Shown: one piece after another, positions 36,937 to 46,953 of the stretch
Layout: every line of letters starts with the position of its first letter
Position numbering within the stretch: position 1 is the stretch's first letter
Notes under the pieces: generated by a model
The model's database searches: none
Seen by the model: the letters and a program-made list of their open reading frames with translations, nothing else
What the model was told of the DNA's origin: nothing
Position numbers and translations under genes: made by a program
Assembly: GCF_000760735.1 (NCBI RefSeq)
Contig: NZ_JMEX01000004.1
Location: 310,947 to 374,946 of the forward strand
Reading direction: 5' to 3'
From: Rhodococcoides fascians A44A
GTDB taxonomy: Bacteria > Actinomycetota > Actinomycetes > Mycobacteriales > Mycobacteriaceae
DNA length: 64,000 nt

Positions 36937-37707
36937 TCAGGAGTCGAGCCTGTCGTACCGTCCGAACACTCCGCGGTACATCAGCGCGCCGAGCGCGCCG
37001 CCGATCAGAGGGAACACGATGAACACCCAGAGCTGACCGAGTGCGCCCGGTTGCCAGGGTGCGACGGCCAGGCTGCGAGCCGGGTTCACCGATGTGTTGT
37101 CGATCGGGATCGACACGAGGTGGATCACGACGAGAGTGAACCCGATCGACACTCCGGCGAGCGGAACATCGGAGATCTGATCGGTCGACGCGAGAACGAC
37201 GAACACCAGCAGCGCCGTCAGCAGCACTTCGACGAGGATGGCCGCGCCGATGCCGTATCCGTTCTCGAGGATGCCTCCGAGGGGTCCCTCGATCGCCGAC
37301 GGGCTGTGCGGGCCCCACCCGTTGGCGCCGAGACCGTTCACCGCACGGTCGTAGGAGGGCAGGCTGTTCGCGACAGCGAACAGCACGGCACCCGCGATCA
37401 GGGCGCCCACGATCTGCGCGACGATGTAGAGCGCCGCGGCCTTCGCAGTCAGCTTGCCCAGCAACGCCTGTCCGACGGTGACCGCCGGGTTGACGTGGCA
37501 TCCCGATATCGGCCCGATCGCGTAGACCAGGAAGAGCAGCGTCAGGCCGAAGGCCAACGCCACACCGAGGTTGCCGACCTTGTCGCCGGCGAACACCGCC
37601 GTCCCGACGGCGGTGAACACGAGGACGAACGTGCCTATCGCTTCGGCCACGCATTTCTTCGTGTCCGAGATGACTTCCGGTTCGACGTACTCCTGTGCGG
37701 TCGACAT
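36937..37707 (-). CDS. Aquaporin / glycerol-channel family protein
   Basis: The 256-residue channel has six membrane segments and both half-helix motifs, HVNPAVTVG and SVNPARSLA. The selectivity-filter neighbourhood (GPISGCHVNPA, His next to the first NPA) and a short loop C fit an AqpZ-type water channel more than a GlpF. A 20-residue insert (RAVNGLGANGWGPHSPSAIE) lies in a periplasmic loop. ATG at 37707. Convergent with the PemK-like gene 9 bp away. Confidence 0.9.
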   Translation of the reverse strand: MSTAQEYVEPEVISDTKKCVAEAIGTFVLVFTAVGTAVFAGDKVGNLGVALAFGLTLLFLVYAIGPISGCHVNPAVTVGQALLGKLTAKAAALYIVAQIVGALIAGAVLFAVANSLPSYDRAVNGLGANGWGPHSPSAIEGPLGGILENGYGIGAAILVEVLLTALLVFVVLASTDQISDVPLAGVSIGFTLVVIHLVSIPIDNTSVNPARSLAVAPWQPGALGQLWVFIVFPLIGGALGALMYRGVFGRYDRLDS

Positions 37708-37753
37708 TGCCCACCCCTGCTCGATAGGACTTCCCACCCTGCCGAGCAGTACG

Positions 37754-38596
37754 TTACGCCAGCCTTGTGATCTCCACCACAACATCGAGGGCAGTGGATC
37801 CGCCCCCCGAGAAGATGCCCTTCAGTGGTGGCACGTCGGCGTAGTCACGACCGAGACCGACCGAGACGTGTTGCTCGTTGACGGCGATGGCATTGGTGGG
37901 GTCGTATCCCCACCAGGCACCGGTCCACGCTTCGATCCAGGCGTGAGACTGCCCTTCCACCGACGCACCGATGACGGCGTCCTTCTTGGGGTGCAGGTAG
38001 CCGGAGACGTAGCGGCTGGGAATCCCGAGGCTACGCAACAGGAGCAGCGTCAGGTGCGCGTAATCCTGGCAGACGCCTTTCTTCTCCGACCAGGCCTCGA
38101 CCGCCGAGGTGTGTACGCCCGTGGTTCCCGGAACGTAGGACATCTCCTGGTTCACCCAGTTCGCGATCTCCACGACCGACTCCTGAGGCGGCAGCCCCTT
38201 GGAGAGCTTTTTCGCGATCGCCGCGAGCTGCCGATTCTTGGGAACGTAGACGGTGTTGTCGAGCACTTCGTTGAAGCGGTCGATCACGGGCTCGCTCGCG
38301 AGTTCCTCCCACGACGCGTTCTCCTCCGGCGCCAGGAACGGGTCGGTTTCGACGACGGACGACCCCGTCACTTCCAGTTCCGTGTGCGGTGCGTGCAGAT
38401 CGAAGGCGGTCACCGCCGTACCCCAGTAGTCGGTGTACCGGTAACTTCTGGTCACCGGATTGGTCTCGACCCGATTCAGAATGACGTTCTGGCGGTTGTC
38501 ACTTCGCGGTGTCAGGCGCGCCTCGTTGTAGGACGACGTCACCGGAGCGTCGTATTGATAGCCCGTGGTGTGGACAACGCGCATACGCCAGCTCAC
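37754..38596 (-). CDS. Transglutaminase-like protein (Rv2409c type)
   Basis: The 280-residue protein has an N-terminal bacterial transglutaminase-like domain (RVVHTTGYQYDAPVTSSYNE, an immunoglobulin-like fold) and a papain-like transglutaminase core. The Cys-His-Asp triad is visible in KKGVCQDYAHLTLLLLRSLG, SHAWIEAW and GYDPTN. The start is GTG at 38596, coupled to the alpha-E gene (GTGA). Third gene of the ATP-grasp / alpha-E / transglutaminase set, which comparative studies link to synthesis and trimming of a peptide-like modification. No signal peptide, so cytosolic. Confidence 0.93.
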   Translation of the reverse strand: MSWRMRVVHTTGYQYDAPVTSSYNEARLTPRSDNRQNVILNRVETNPVTRSYRYTDYWGTAVTAFDLHAPHTELEVTGSSVVETDPFLAPEENASWEELASEPVIDRFNEVLDNTVYVPKNRQLAAIAKKLSKGLPPQESVVEIANWVNQEMSYVPGTTGVHTSAVEAWSEKKGVCQDYAHLTLLLLRSLGIPSRYVSGYLHPKKDAVIGASVEGQSHAWIEAWTGAWWGYDPTNAIAVNEQHVSVGLGRDYADVPPLKGIFSGGGSTALDVVVEITRLA

Positions 38597-39567
38597 AGTT
38601 CACCTTCCAATTGATCCTCGTACGTTCCCGACCCCGCATCCGTCCACGCGACCCAGGGCGCCGCGTGGAAGTACTGCTTCGAAATGGCCTCGCCCAACTC
38701 TCGGCACGTCTCCTGCAACGCCAGCAACCTGTCCTGCAGATCGTCCAACAGCGCTCCGGGACGGAGGAATTCGAGCTCACTACGCGCGCGGCCCAGTAGA
38801 CGCTGCGCTTCGGCGCGCGCACCGACGCGGCTGTTCGGCTGATGGTCGAGCTGATCCAACGAGCGTTCCGCTTCGCTCAGCGCATAGAACACCGAACGCG
38901 GGAAAAGCCGGTCCAACAACATGAATTCGAGGACTCGCTGCGCGTCGAGCGCGCCGCGGTACGTGCGGAGGTACGTGTCGTGCGCGCCGGCCGCACGGAG
39001 CACGGTCACCCACGCCGGCGACGACGGCCGATCACCGGCACGCGAGAGCAGCAGACGCACCACCATGTCGACGCGCTCCACCGACCGACCGAGGATGAGA
39101 AAGCGATATCCGTCGTCGTGGCTCAGCGTGGAATCGGCGAGCCCGGCGAACATCGCCGCTCGCTCCTCGATGTAACTGAAGAACTCGTGTGGTCCGGTGC
39201 GCTTCGACGCCCGGATGCGATCACCCAGTCCGTTGTAGGTGGTGTTGAGGCACTCCCACATCTCGGTGGACGTCACTTCCCGTGCGCCGCGGGCATTTTC
39301 GCGAGCACCCGACAGGGAGTCGACGATCGATCCGCGCCCTTCGCGGCTGAACGCGACCACCTCGGTCAACGACCATACGTCGAGCGAGACGTCGGGTTCG
39401 TGCTGAAACCCCAAAACGCGCAGTAGAACACGCGAGATGTGATCGGGGTCGACCGTCGCGTCCTCGAGCAGCTGATGGACCGTGACGTCCAGGATTCGGG
39501 CCGTGTCGTCCGCCCGCTCGACGTACCGCCCGATCCAGTAGAGCGACTCTGCGTTACGCGCGAGCAT
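38593..39567 (-). CDS. Alpha-E domain protein (Rv2410c type)
   Basis: The 324-residue all-helical protein begins MLARNAESLYWIGRYVERAD, the alpha-E signature. It contains REVTSTEMWECLNTTYNGL and RDxE-type helices (SRMAD replaced here by LILGRSVERVDMVVRLLLSR). It has no catalytic assignment. It sits directly between the ATP-grasp and transglutaminase genes, with TAG-ATG adjacency upstream and a 4-bp overlap downstream, so the three are one unit. It is assumed to hold the substrate or carrier for the other two enzymes. Confidence 0.92.
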   Translation of the reverse strand: MLARNAESLYWIGRYVERADDTARILDVTVHQLLEDATVDPDHISRVLLRVLGFQHEPDVSLDVWSLTEVVAFSREGRGSIVDSLSGARENARGAREVTSTEMWECLNTTYNGLGDRIRASKRTGPHEFFSYIEERAAMFAGLADSTLSHDDGYRFLILGRSVERVDMVVRLLLSRAGDRPSSPAWVTVLRAAGAHDTYLRTYRGALDAQRVLEFMLLDRLFPRSVFYALSEAERSLDQLDHQPNSRVGARAEAQRLLGRARSELEFLRPGALLDDLQDRLLALQETCRELGEAISKQYFHAAPWVAWTDAGSGTYEDQLEGEL

Positions 39568-41241
39568 CTAGCGTCCACCACCGTTCGAAAGCTGTTGTTG
39601 CTGCTGTTGTTGTTGTTGCTGGTCCATCGTCAACTCCGGGCCCTGTTCGGCCCGAGGAGCCTCGGGCGGTTCGCTGACGATCTCCTCGCCGGCGAGTTCC
39701 TGCTCTTCCTGCGATGTTCGAGTTGCCAGAACCCAGGTGTCCTTGCTGCCGCCGCCCTGGCTGGAGTTGACCACGAGCGAGCCTTCGGGGAGAGCGACCC
39801 GCGTGAGTCCTCCCGGCAGCACCCAGACGTCGTCTCCGTCGTTGACCGCGAACGGCCGCAGATCGACGTGGCGAGGAACCAACCTTCCGCCGATCTTCGT
39901 CGGGACCGTGGACAACTGGACGACGGGTTGCGCGATCCAGCCGCGAGGATCCGCTCGGATCTTCTTGCTGATGGTCGACAGTTCCTTGGGCGACGCGTCG
40001 GGACCGAAGACGATTCCGTACCCGCCTGATCCTTCGACCGGTTTGATGACCAGTTCGTCCACCCGGTCCAGCACTTCCTCGCACTCGTCGTCGAGCCAGC
40101 ACCGGAACGTGTCGACGTTTGCGAGAAGCGGCTTCTCGCCCAGGTAGTAGTCGATGATCGTCGGGACGTACGTGTACACCAGCTTGTCGTCGCCGACGCC
40201 GTTGCCGACGGCACTCGAGATGACGACGTTGCCTGCGCGGGCGGCGTTGACCAGTCCGGCGACGCCCAGGACCGAGTCCGGACGGAACTGCATCGGATCC
40301 AGGTAGTCGTCGTCGATGCGGCGGTAGATGACGTCGACCTGGCGCTCACCCTCCGTCGTACGCATGTAGACGACGTTGTCGCGGCAGAACAAGTCGCGGC
40401 CCTCGACCAGTTCGACACCCATGAGACGGGCGAGCAGCGAGTGCTCGAAGTACGCGGAGTTCGCGACACCCGGCGTGAGGACGACCACTGTCGGGTCGGC
40501 TTCGTTGAGCGCTGCGGAGGCGCGTAGCGCTCGGAGCAGATGCGAGGCGTAGTCACCGACGGCGCGCACGCGGTGCGTGGCGAAGAGATCGGGGAACACC
40601 CGCGCCATGGTGCGGCGATTCTCCATGACGTAGGACACACCGGAGGGCGACCTCAGGTTGTCCTCCAGTACGCGGAAGGTGCCCTGGGCGTCGCGAATCA
40701 AGTCGATACCGGCGACGTGAATGCGTACGCCGTTGGGCGGGACGATGCCCACTGCCTCACGGTGGAAGTGCTCACAGGAGGTGACCAGACGCTTCGGTAC
40801 GACGCCGTCGCGCAGGATCTCCTGGTCTCCGTAGATGTCGGCCAGGAACATCTCCAGCGCCCGGACGCGCTGCTTGATGCCACGTTCGAGGCGCGACCAC
40901 TCGCCTGCGGCGATGACGCGCGGAACCTGGTCGAGGGGGAAGGGGCGTTCCTGTCCCGAGAGGGAGAACGTGATGCCCTGGTCGACGAACGCGCGACCGA
41001 GTGCATCGGAGCGCGCGTCGAGGTCCGCTGAGCTCGACGGTTCGAGTGCGGTGTGAATGCCCTTGTAGGGAGTTCGGGTCTTGCCGTCCGGGTCGAACAT
41101 CTCGTCGAAGGCCAAACCGTATTTTCCTACGTCGGAGTAGCCACCGAAGACGCCGTCCACTTCCGGTTTCTCGCGAGCTGCCGACTTGGATTTGCTTGGC
41201 TTGGCCTTGTCTTGGGCAGTGGCTGCAGATCGCGGGCTCAT
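39568..41241 (-). CDS. Circularly permuted ATP-grasp protein with poly-Gln tail (Rv2411c type)
   Basis: The 557-residue protein is of the circularly permuted ATP-grasp type 2 family: [39 protein letters not shown] and [19 protein letters not shown] mark the ATP and metal sites. The N terminus (about 30 residues) is Lys/Ser-rich. After a Glu-rich linker the last 17 residues are MDQ plus a run of ten Gln in all and LSNGGGR; the Gln run is encoded by mixed CAA and CAG at 39592-39621. Family members are proposed peptide ligases. First gene of its three-gene unit. Confidence 0.94.
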   Translation of the reverse strand: MSPRSAATAQDKAKPSKSKSAAREKPEVDGVFGGYSDVGKYGLAFDEMFDPDGKTRTPYKGIHTALEPSSSADLDARSDALGRAFVDQGITFSLSGQERPFPLDQVPRVIAAGEWSRLERGIKQRVRALEMFLADIYGDQEILRDGVVPKRLVTSCEHFHREAVGIVPPNGVRIHVAGIDLIRDAQGTFRVLEDNLRSPSGVSYVMENRRTMARVFPDLFATHRVRAVGDYASHLLRALRASAALNEADPTVVVLTPGVANSAYFEHSLLARLMGVELVEGRDLFCRDNVVYMRTTEGERQVDVIYRRIDDDYLDPMQFRPDSVLGVAGLVNAARAGNVVISSAVGNGVGDDKLVYTYVPTIIDYYLGEKPLLANVDTFRCWLDDECEEVLDRVDELVIKPVEGSGGYGIVFGPDASPKELSTISKKIRADPRGWIAQPVVQLSTVPTKIGGRLVPRHVDLRPFAVNDGDDVWVLPGGLTRVALPEGSLVVNSSQGGGSKDTWVLATRTSQEEQELAGEEIVSEPPEAPRAEQGPELTMDQQQQQQQQQQLSNGGGR

Positions 41242-41336
41242 CTCGGCAATGTTGCTACAGAGGCAGGAGATAAGCGCGCCGGACGCGTTAATTTCTGGAA
41301 ACGCACAACACTTAGGCTGTCAACACGGAGGCCGAA

Positions 41337-41365
41337 TTGGGTTCTGCCGTCGGTGCTGGTATTCT
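41337..41365 (+). promoter_or_regulatory. Candidate rpsT promoter
   Basis: TTGGGT at 41337-41342 and TATTCT at 41360-41365 are 17 bp apart. It lies about 100 bp upstream of the rpsT start, leaving an untranslated leader that could hold an S20 autoregulatory structure. Confidence 0.5.
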
Positions 41366-41466
41366 CGATCTTCGGCGCTGGGCTTCACAGCTCGGCAGCA
41401 GACTTCGGGCATTCCAGCATGGACCGCCCTGACCGGAATACCGACGAAGACAGAAGGATTTTACGC

Positions 41467-41727
41467 GTGGCCAACATCAAGTCCCAGAAGAAGCGGATTC
41501 TCACCAACGAGCGCAACCGTCTGCGCAACCAGTCGGTGAAGTCCTCGCTGCGGACGATCATTCGCTCCTTCCGCGCCGCTGAGGCCGAGGGCGACAAGGA
41601 CAAGGCTTCCGCCATCCTCGTCAGCGCAGGTCGCCAGCTGGACAAGGCAGCCAGCAAGGGTGTCATCCACAAGAACCAGGCAGCCAACAAAAAGTCGGCT
41701 CTGGCTCTGGCAGTCAACAAGCTCTGA
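41467..41727 (+). CDS. rpsT: Ribosomal protein S20
   Basis: The 86-residue 30S protein is Lys/Arg-rich and three-helical. The sequence begins [20 protein letters not shown], the family N terminus, and ends [13 protein letters not shown]. The start is GTG at 41467 with GAAGGA eight bases upstream. A longer in-frame start further upstream would add about 138 non-ribosomal residues and is rejected. It diverges from the ATP-grasp gene and is followed by a strong terminator. Confidence 0.98.
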   Translation: MANIKSQKKRILTNERNRLRNQSVKSSLRTIIRSFRAAEAEGDKDKASAILVSAGRQLDKAASKGVIHKNQAANKKSALALAVNKL

Positions 41728-41742
41728 TTTTCTCGTCGAAAG

Positions 41743-41773
41743 AACCCGCTCGGTCTTCACCGAGCGGGTTTTT
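41743..41773 (+). terminator. Rho-independent terminator of rpsT
   Basis: A perfect 10-bp stem (41745-41754 with 41759-41768) has a CTTC loop and is followed by five T at 41769-41773 and preceded by AA. It is the only textbook intrinsic terminator I found in the window. Confidence 0.93.
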
Positions 41774-41789
41774 CGCGTTCGCGTGACTC

Positions 41790-42764
41790 TTACCGCGCAC
41801 TGAGTGTGGCTACCTCCGACACTGCGCTCTCCACTGCGTAATCCGCGTCGGCGGCCTGGCCTTTCACGTCGGCGTTGAGCTTCGACACCACCTGGAGTGC
41901 ATGCCCGATGGACGCACCGGTCCAGCCGCGTGCTTGTGCTTGCGCCTTCTTGATCTTCCACGGCGGCATCCCCAGTTCCCCTGCCATCTTGAACGGGTCA
42001 CCTCGACCTGCCGACCCGACGAGTGCAATGGTTCGAACGGCATCGGCCAGCGCGTCGGCCAACAGAACATGGGGCACGCCGCGATGCATGGCCCACCTCA
42101 ACGCCTCGAGGGCGCCGGGAACGTCTCCGCCGACGGCTTTCTCTGCGACGTCGAACCCGGATACCTCGGCCTTGCCCGAGTAGTAGCGGCGGACCGCGTC
42201 GACGTCGACCTTGCCCGCGGTGTCCGCGATGAGCTGCGAGCACGCGGCCGCGAGTTCACGAAGGTCGGAACCGACGGCCTCCACGACCGCGTCCACGACA
42301 TCCTGGTTCACCCGTACCTGGGCCGTGCCGAACTCGCGCTTCACGAAATCCGACCTCTCCGAGGCCTTGGTCAGCTTTGCGCATTCGTGGACGACGGCAC
42401 CGGACTTCTGCAGCGACCCGACCATCGCCTTGGCCCTGCCGCCGCCGGAGTGCATGATCACCAGGACGGCGCCTTCGGGCGGATCGGCCGCCGCATCCAG
42501 GACCAGCGCCACGGCATCCTTGCCTGCCTCGGCGGCTGCTTCGAGCACGACCACGCGGTCCTCGGCGAACAGCGACGGGCTGAGAAGTTCGGCAAGTTCC
42601 GGTCCACTTGCGTCACCTGCCCGCAGCTTGGTGACGGGAACATCGTCCCCCTCGGGGGCGGACTTCTTGACCGACGAGACGATCGACGCCACTGCCCGGT
42701 CCATGAGCAGTTCCTCGTCACCGAGAACGAGATGCAGAGGTTCCACCGGGCTGTTCGCATTCAC
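41790..42764 (-). CDS. holA: DNA polymerase III delta subunit
   Basis: The 324-residue clamp-loader subunit has the N-terminal [18 protein letters not shown] (delta domain I), the central [14 protein letters not shown] segment and the C-terminal [25 protein letters not shown] helical domain. The start is GTG at 42764. The Walker A motif is degenerate, as is normal for delta. It matches Rv2413c in place, next to comEC, and converges on rpsT. Confidence 0.94.
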   Translation of the reverse strand: MNANSPVEPLHLVLGDEELLMDRAVASIVSSVKKSAPEGDDVPVTKLRAGDASGPELAELLSPSLFAEDRVVVLEAAAEAGKDAVALVLDAAADPPEGAVLVIMHSGGGRAKAMVGSLQKSGAVVHECAKLTKASERSDFVKREFGTAQVRVNQDVVDAVVEAVGSDLRELAAACSQLIADTAGKVDVDAVRRYYSGKAEVSGFDVAEKAVGGDVPGALEALRWAMHRGVPHVLLADALADAVRTIALVGSAGRGDPFKMAGELGMPPWKIKKAQAQARGWTGASIGHALQVVSKLNADVKGQAADADYAVESAVSEVATLSAR

Positions 42765-42830
42765 ACCGACGATCGTGCCATGTGGGTCCGACGCAGTTCA
42801 CCTCCACCTGCCGCGACGGGGGTTCCCTCT

Positions 42831-44369
42831 TCACACCGACCAGACGATCCACAGGATCGACGCCGCAGCCCCCACTCCCCCGATCACCCACCGCACGAAT
42901 CGAATCCTCAGAGAGCAGACGATTGCGGCCGTCGCGGCCACGACGATCGCCACACCCCCTGCGCCGCTGGAAGTTCCGATGCTCGCGCCAGGGACGGATC
43001 CCGCGCGTTCGGCAACCAGGACCAACCACGCCAGCGGCGCGTCGGTGAGTCTCAACACCAGGGACGCCGGTCCCGAGGCCCACGGCGCCAATGCGGCAGC
43101 GACGACGCCGACGACGGTGATCGGCGCCACGACGGGTGCGACGGCCATGTTCGCGGCGATTCCGACGACCGACAGGGTTCCGGACATGCCCGCGACGATC
43201 GGTGCGGTCACCGCATGTGCCGCCGACGCGACCGCGACGATCTCCGCGGCGCCGCGTCCCCAACCGTGGCGGCGCAGCCAATCCACCCACACCGGCGCCA
43301 CCACGACCAGTCCTGCGGTTGCGGCCACCGACAGCGCGAATCCGACGTCGACCGCGAGTTGAGGGAGCCACACCAGCAATCCGAGGACGGCCGTACACAA
43401 CGCGGGGACCGCTTGCCTACGTCGGCCGGTCACGAGGGCGAGCAAACCCACAGCGCCCATGACGGCTGCACGCAGCACGCTCGGCGACGGTCTCGCGACG
43501 ACGACGAACGCGACGAGAACCACCGCGCAGATCAGCACCGTGGTCCTGGGACCGAGCGCCGCCGCACGGGTGAGCAACAGAACCGCACCGAGAAGAATCG
43601 CGAAGTTCGCACCCGACACCGCAGTCAGATGAGTCAGTCCGGCTGCGCGAAAGTCGGTTTCGACGTCCTCGGGCAGCGTGGAGACATCACCGACCACCAG
43701 CCCGGGAAGCACACCTGCGCGATCGGCAGGGAGAGCGTCCGCGGCGGCGGACGACAGCGAGGTCCGGACGGACGACGCCGCGCGGGCGACGGTTCCCGGC
43801 GGCTGGACGTGCAGGGGTGGTCCGTTCACACGGACGACCGCGAGTGTCAGGTTGCGCCTGGTCGGTTCCGCCAATCGACCTCTCACCAGCACCTGTTGGC
43901 CGGGCACCAGATGGGCCCATCCGTCCGAGGGCGCGAGCACCGTCAGCCGGCCACCCAATTCGATCGCTGTGCCCGCGAGGTCGATCCGTCGGAGCTCCAC
44001 GGCGATCGTCACCATCGGCGGTCCGGGCGAACGTGACCGTCGGGGATCCTCCACGACGGACACTGCGGCGCTGATCCAGGCGCGGTCCTGTACCGCCGCG
44101 GTTACCGGACTGGACTCGAACACCGCGGCGTGTACGGCCGCTGCGCCTGCGTAGCAGCACGAGACGACGGACATCGCGATCAACCCGGACGCTGCCGCGC
44201 CGAGCCGCGCCCGGCAGCACAGCACAACGGCCACCACGACACCCGAGATCACCGCCATCACGGCGGCGAGAACCGACCCACCGAGAACGCCGACGAGGGT
44301 CGCACCCCATCCCGCTGCTGCCGCAGGCACCAGGCGCACGTCGTGTGCTCGGATCTGCGGTTCGGTCAT
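42831..44369 (-). CDS. comEC: ComEC/Rec2-type competence membrane protein
   Basis: This 512-residue polytopic protein has about ten hydrophobic segments. The ComEC core motif GLTHLTAVSGANFAI lies in the middle, preceded by the OB-like domain (VTIAVELRRIDLAGTAIEL) and followed by the competence domain helices. It stops shortly after the last helix (IGGVGAAASILWIVWSV), so the C-terminal metallo-beta-lactamase nuclease domain of full-length ComEC is missing. ATG at 44369 overlaps the comEA stop. It may be a DNA-uptake channel; function in this lineage is untested. Confidence 0.92.
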   Translation of the reverse strand: MTEPQIRAHDVRLVPAAAAGWGATLVGVLGGSVLAAVMAVISGVVVAVVLCCRARLGAAASGLIAMSVVSCCYAGAAAVHAAVFESSPVTAAVQDRAWISAAVSVVEDPRRSRSPGPPMVTIAVELRRIDLAGTAIELGGRLTVLAPSDGWAHLVPGQQVLVRGRLAEPTRRNLTLAVVRVNGPPLHVQPPGTVARAASSVRTSLSSAAADALPADRAGVLPGLVVGDVSTLPEDVETDFRAAGLTHLTAVSGANFAILLGAVLLLTRAAALGPRTTVLICAVVLVAFVVVARPSPSVLRAAVMGAVGLLALVTGRRRQAVPALCTAVLGLLVWLPQLAVDVGFALSVAATAGLVVVAPVWVDWLRRHGWGRGAAEIVAVASAAHAVTAPIVAGMSGTLSVVGIAANMAVAPVVAPITVVGVVAAALAPWASGPASLVLRLTDAPLAWLVLVAERAGSVPGASIGTSSGAGGVAIVVAATAAIVCSLRIRFVRWVIGGVGAAASILWIVWSV

Positions 44370-45250
44370 ACCGTCACCTGGGTTCGGAGCTTCTCGAGTC
44401 GCACCGGGCCGATACCGTCGACCTCCGCCAATTGCCCTACGTCGCCGAATTTTCCATTGACCTCCCGCCACGCGACGATGTTGGCCGCAGTGACCGGGCC
44501 CACGCCGTCGAGGGCGTCGAGCTCGGCAAGGGTCGCGGTGTTGAGGTTCACCAGTGCCGTGGAACCGGCAGCTGGATTCTCCGCAGAACCCGGCTGGGCG
44601 GCGGTGTCTGGGTCGTTCGAGGAACCGGGTCCGGGCGGCGCAGCCGAATCTCGTACGGTGCCACTGACTACCGGTCTACCTTCCGGAGGAAGAACGCCGA
44701 CGACGATCTGGTCACCGTCGGCCACCTTGGCGGCGAGGTTGAGCGCCAACATGTCCGCACCGTCCAGGACTCCACCGGCCGCAGCGATCGCGTCCGCCAC
44801 ACGGGCACCGGGCGGCAAGTCGACCAACCCGGACGACACGACGAGCCCGACGACGCTGACCACGATGCGCGTCGGGGGCTCGGGCACCGATGGCTCCGTC
44901 GCACTCGGTGGTGTGACGGACGATTCCGTCACCGACTGCACGACGGGAAGGGCCGGTACCGGTGCGACTGCCGGCGAGTCCCGCAGCATCGCGTATCCGG
45001 CGACGAGCAGCACGATGAAACCGACACCGCACAGTCCGAGGAGACCGGCGCGCCCGGGATCCACGCGAGCTCCACGCCACCGCTCCGGAAGATACGCGGA
45101 CAGAGCGGAGTCGCGACCGTCGTCGACACCGAACCCGTCCGGTCCCTCCCGTACCGCGATGTCGGAGTCGTCGGTGTGCTCGGGGTCGCCGGCGTTGCGA
45201 TCGGCTCGAACGGCCTCCCGAGAGATGGGCCGTGCCCGCGGCGATGACAT
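44366..45250 (-). CDS. comEA: ComEA-like DNA-binding membrane protein
   Basis: A single-pass protein of about 294 residues: a cytoplasmic Arg-rich segment, one membrane helix (GLLGLCGVGFIVLLVAGYAM), a SLBB domain (VDLPPGARVADAIAAAGGVL) and a C-terminal helix-hairpin-helix pair (VNLNTATLAELDALDGVGP, LAEVDGIGPVRLEKL). This is the standard ComEA build for capturing extracellular DNA. Start uncertain: ATG 45250 is given, ATG 45283 is equally plausible; neither has a strong ribosome site. Coupled with comEC. Confidence 0.9.
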   Translation of the reverse strand: MSSPRARPISREAVRADRNAGDPEHTDDSDIAVREGPDGFGVDDGRDSALSAYLPERWRGARVDPGRAGLLGLCGVGFIVLLVAGYAMLRDSPAVAPVPALPVVQSVTESSVTPPSATEPSVPEPPTRIVVSVVGLVVSSGLVDLPPGARVADAIAAAGGVLDGADMLALNLAAKVADGDQIVVGVLPPEGRPVVSGTVRDSAAPPGPGSSNDPDTAAQPGSAENPAAGSTALVNLNTATLAELDALDGVGPVTAANIVAWREVNGKFGDVGQLAEVDGIGPVRLEKLRTQVTV

Positions 45251-45370
45251 GGGAGGTGACGGTAGCGAGGCCGGCGACCCCATCGAGCCGCGAAACCCAG
45301 GTCGTGAATTGCCCTGTGGACAACCCAGCGCCTGTGGACAGGCCCACACCCCGAGGCGGTCCGACGACGG

Positions 45371-46213
45371 CTACTGCGCGACGACTACCCCGACCGCGCC
45401 GGGCCCGACGTGCGCTCCGAGAACAGCACCGAAGGGCACCACATCGATGTCGATCGGGTGCGCGATGCGCTCGCGCAGCATGGACACCACCGTGTCGGCA
45501 CGGTCCGGGCAGAGCATGTGGTGCACCGTCATGGCGAGGTCGTCGTCCCCCGAGCCGGCGGCGCCCTCTGCCACCCTCGAGGCAGCGTCGACGAGCTTAC
45601 CCAGCGCTTTCGTCGAGGTGCGTGCCTTCTCGCCTAATACCAGTTTTCCGTCGGTGAGGTGCAGCACCGGTTTCATCGCGAGTGCGGTACCGAGCAGTGC
45701 TGCGGCAGCACCGATTCTGCCGCCGCGACGAAGGTGGTCGAGACGATCGACGACGATGAAGCTGCTCGTTCTCGCCGACTTCGACGCTGCGGTGTCGTAC
45801 ACATCGTCGAGACCGTCACCGTTCGCGGCCGAGCGCGCTGCGGCGAGCACCACATAGCCGAGCCCCATGCCTGCGGAGGCCGAATCGACCACACGAACTC
45901 GATCGCCGACGGCCGCTGCAGCCTGACGCGCAGCCTCCCACGTGCTCGACAGTCCGCGCGAGATGTGCACGGCCACAACGCCGTCACCGCCACTGCGATC
46001 GAGGGCGTCCGCGTAGAGGTCGGTCAGCTCGGACGGCGACGCTCCGGCTGTCGTCACCGGGCCCTGCGCGGCGAAGTCCTCGGGGATTGTGTCGACGCCC
46101 TCCCGCAGGTCGACGCCGTCGACGAACACATGAAGCGGTGCCACCGCGATTGCCGAACCACCGCGTTCGGGGCCGATGCATGCCGACGAGTCGGTCACCA
46201 CGACGACCGTCAC
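45371..46213 (-). CDS. DegV-family fatty-acid-binding protein
   Basis: The 280-residue protein starts [14 protein letters not shown] with GTG at 46213, which overlaps the octT-like stop (GTGA). The DegV fold is seen in [33 protein letters not shown] and [25 protein letters not shown]-type motif appears as [13 protein letters not shown]. Members bind long-chain fatty acids and can feed a FakA kinase; no fakA lies in this window. Equivalent to Rv2417c. It probably shares an mRNA with octT and gpgP. Confidence 0.92.
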   Translation of the reverse strand: MTVVVVTDSSACIGPERGGSAIAVAPLHVFVDGVDLREGVDTIPEDFAAQGPVTTAGASPSELTDLYADALDRSGGDGVVAVHISRGLSSTWEAARQAAAAVGDRVRVVDSASAGMGLGYVVLAAARSAANGDGLDDVYDTAASKSARTSSFIVVDRLDHLRRGGRIGAAAALLGTALAMKPVLHLTDGKLVLGEKARTSTKALGKLVDAASRVAEGAAGSGDDDLAMTVHHMLCPDRADTVVSMLRERIAHPIDIDVVPFGAVLGAHVGPGAVGVVVAQ

Positions 46214-46953
46214 GCCGGTGCGCTCCGATCGGGTGTGACCGTTCTCAGCACCGAAAGCATGGCGGCGGCGACCTGTACGTGGGCGTCCCAGCCCCAGTGA
46301 ATCCCGTCCGGGTTCGCCTGTCCGGAGTCGATGTTCGCTCGTACAGCGGCGGCAAGATCCACGAGCGGGACACCGGTGCTCGAACTCCACTGCCGCAGAG
46401 CCTTTTCCGCCGCCGGACGCCCGGAGTGGACCCGGCCGTAGGCCTCGGAGCGGTGCACGGAAGGAAGCGTCCCGACGACCGGTAGATCCGGGCGGACGTA
46501 GGCCAGCGCGGCACGCGACTGTTCCAGATAGTCGACGCTGAGTTTGGGCGGCAGAGCGACCGGCCACCCGAGGTGCGCGAGTCGCGGCTGCGCCCACTGG
46601 TATCCGGTTCGAACGATCCTGCGAAGCGCGGGCGGGCGAATGTATCGAATCTGCTCACGGAACGCCGTCGGCATGGGCGACGGCAGCGAGTCCATTCCAC
46701 CGACACCGAACACGACGGCGCCGGCCTTGGGGATCGCGGCCCACACCCGTGGATCCTGGGTCAGCGCCCACCACGCGTCCCGGCTCGTCCAGCCGATCCG
46801 AGCGACCAGCTCTACCGTCCAACCCAGCTCGGCGGCAACGATATTCGGCCAGATTCGAGGATCGTCGACGGGCAGTCCGCCTTCGGGCCCGTAGTAACTC
46901 AGCGAGTCCGCCAGCACCAACAGAACGGGGGCGGGAGCGTCAGAGGACGTCAC
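46210..46953 (-). CDS. octT: SGNH-type acyltransferase (OctT-like)
   Basis: The 247-residue SGNH-fold enzyme carries the nucleophile block [17 protein letters not shown] and [13 protein letters not shown]; the C-terminal GIHWGWDAH supplies Asp/His. The homologue Rv2418c transfers octanoate to diglucosylglycerate, an early step of methylglucose lipopolysaccharide synthesis. GTG at 46953 was chosen as it gives the short N terminus of the family; an ATG 21 bp upstream is possible. It overlaps gpgP, the preceding pathway step, by 14 bp. Confidence 0.88.
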   Translation of the reverse strand: MTSSDAPAPVLLVLADSLSYYGPEGGLPVDDPRIWPNIVAAELGWTVELVARIGWTSRDAWWALTQDPRVWAAIPKAGAVVFGVGGMDSLPSPMPTAFREQIRYIRPPALRRIVRTGYQWAQPRLAHLGWPVALPPKLSVDYLEQSRAALAYVRPDLPVVGTLPSVHRSEAYGRVHSGRPAAEKALRQWSSSTGVPLVDLAAAVRANIDSGQANPDGIHWGWDAHVQVAAAMLSVLRTVTPDRSAPA

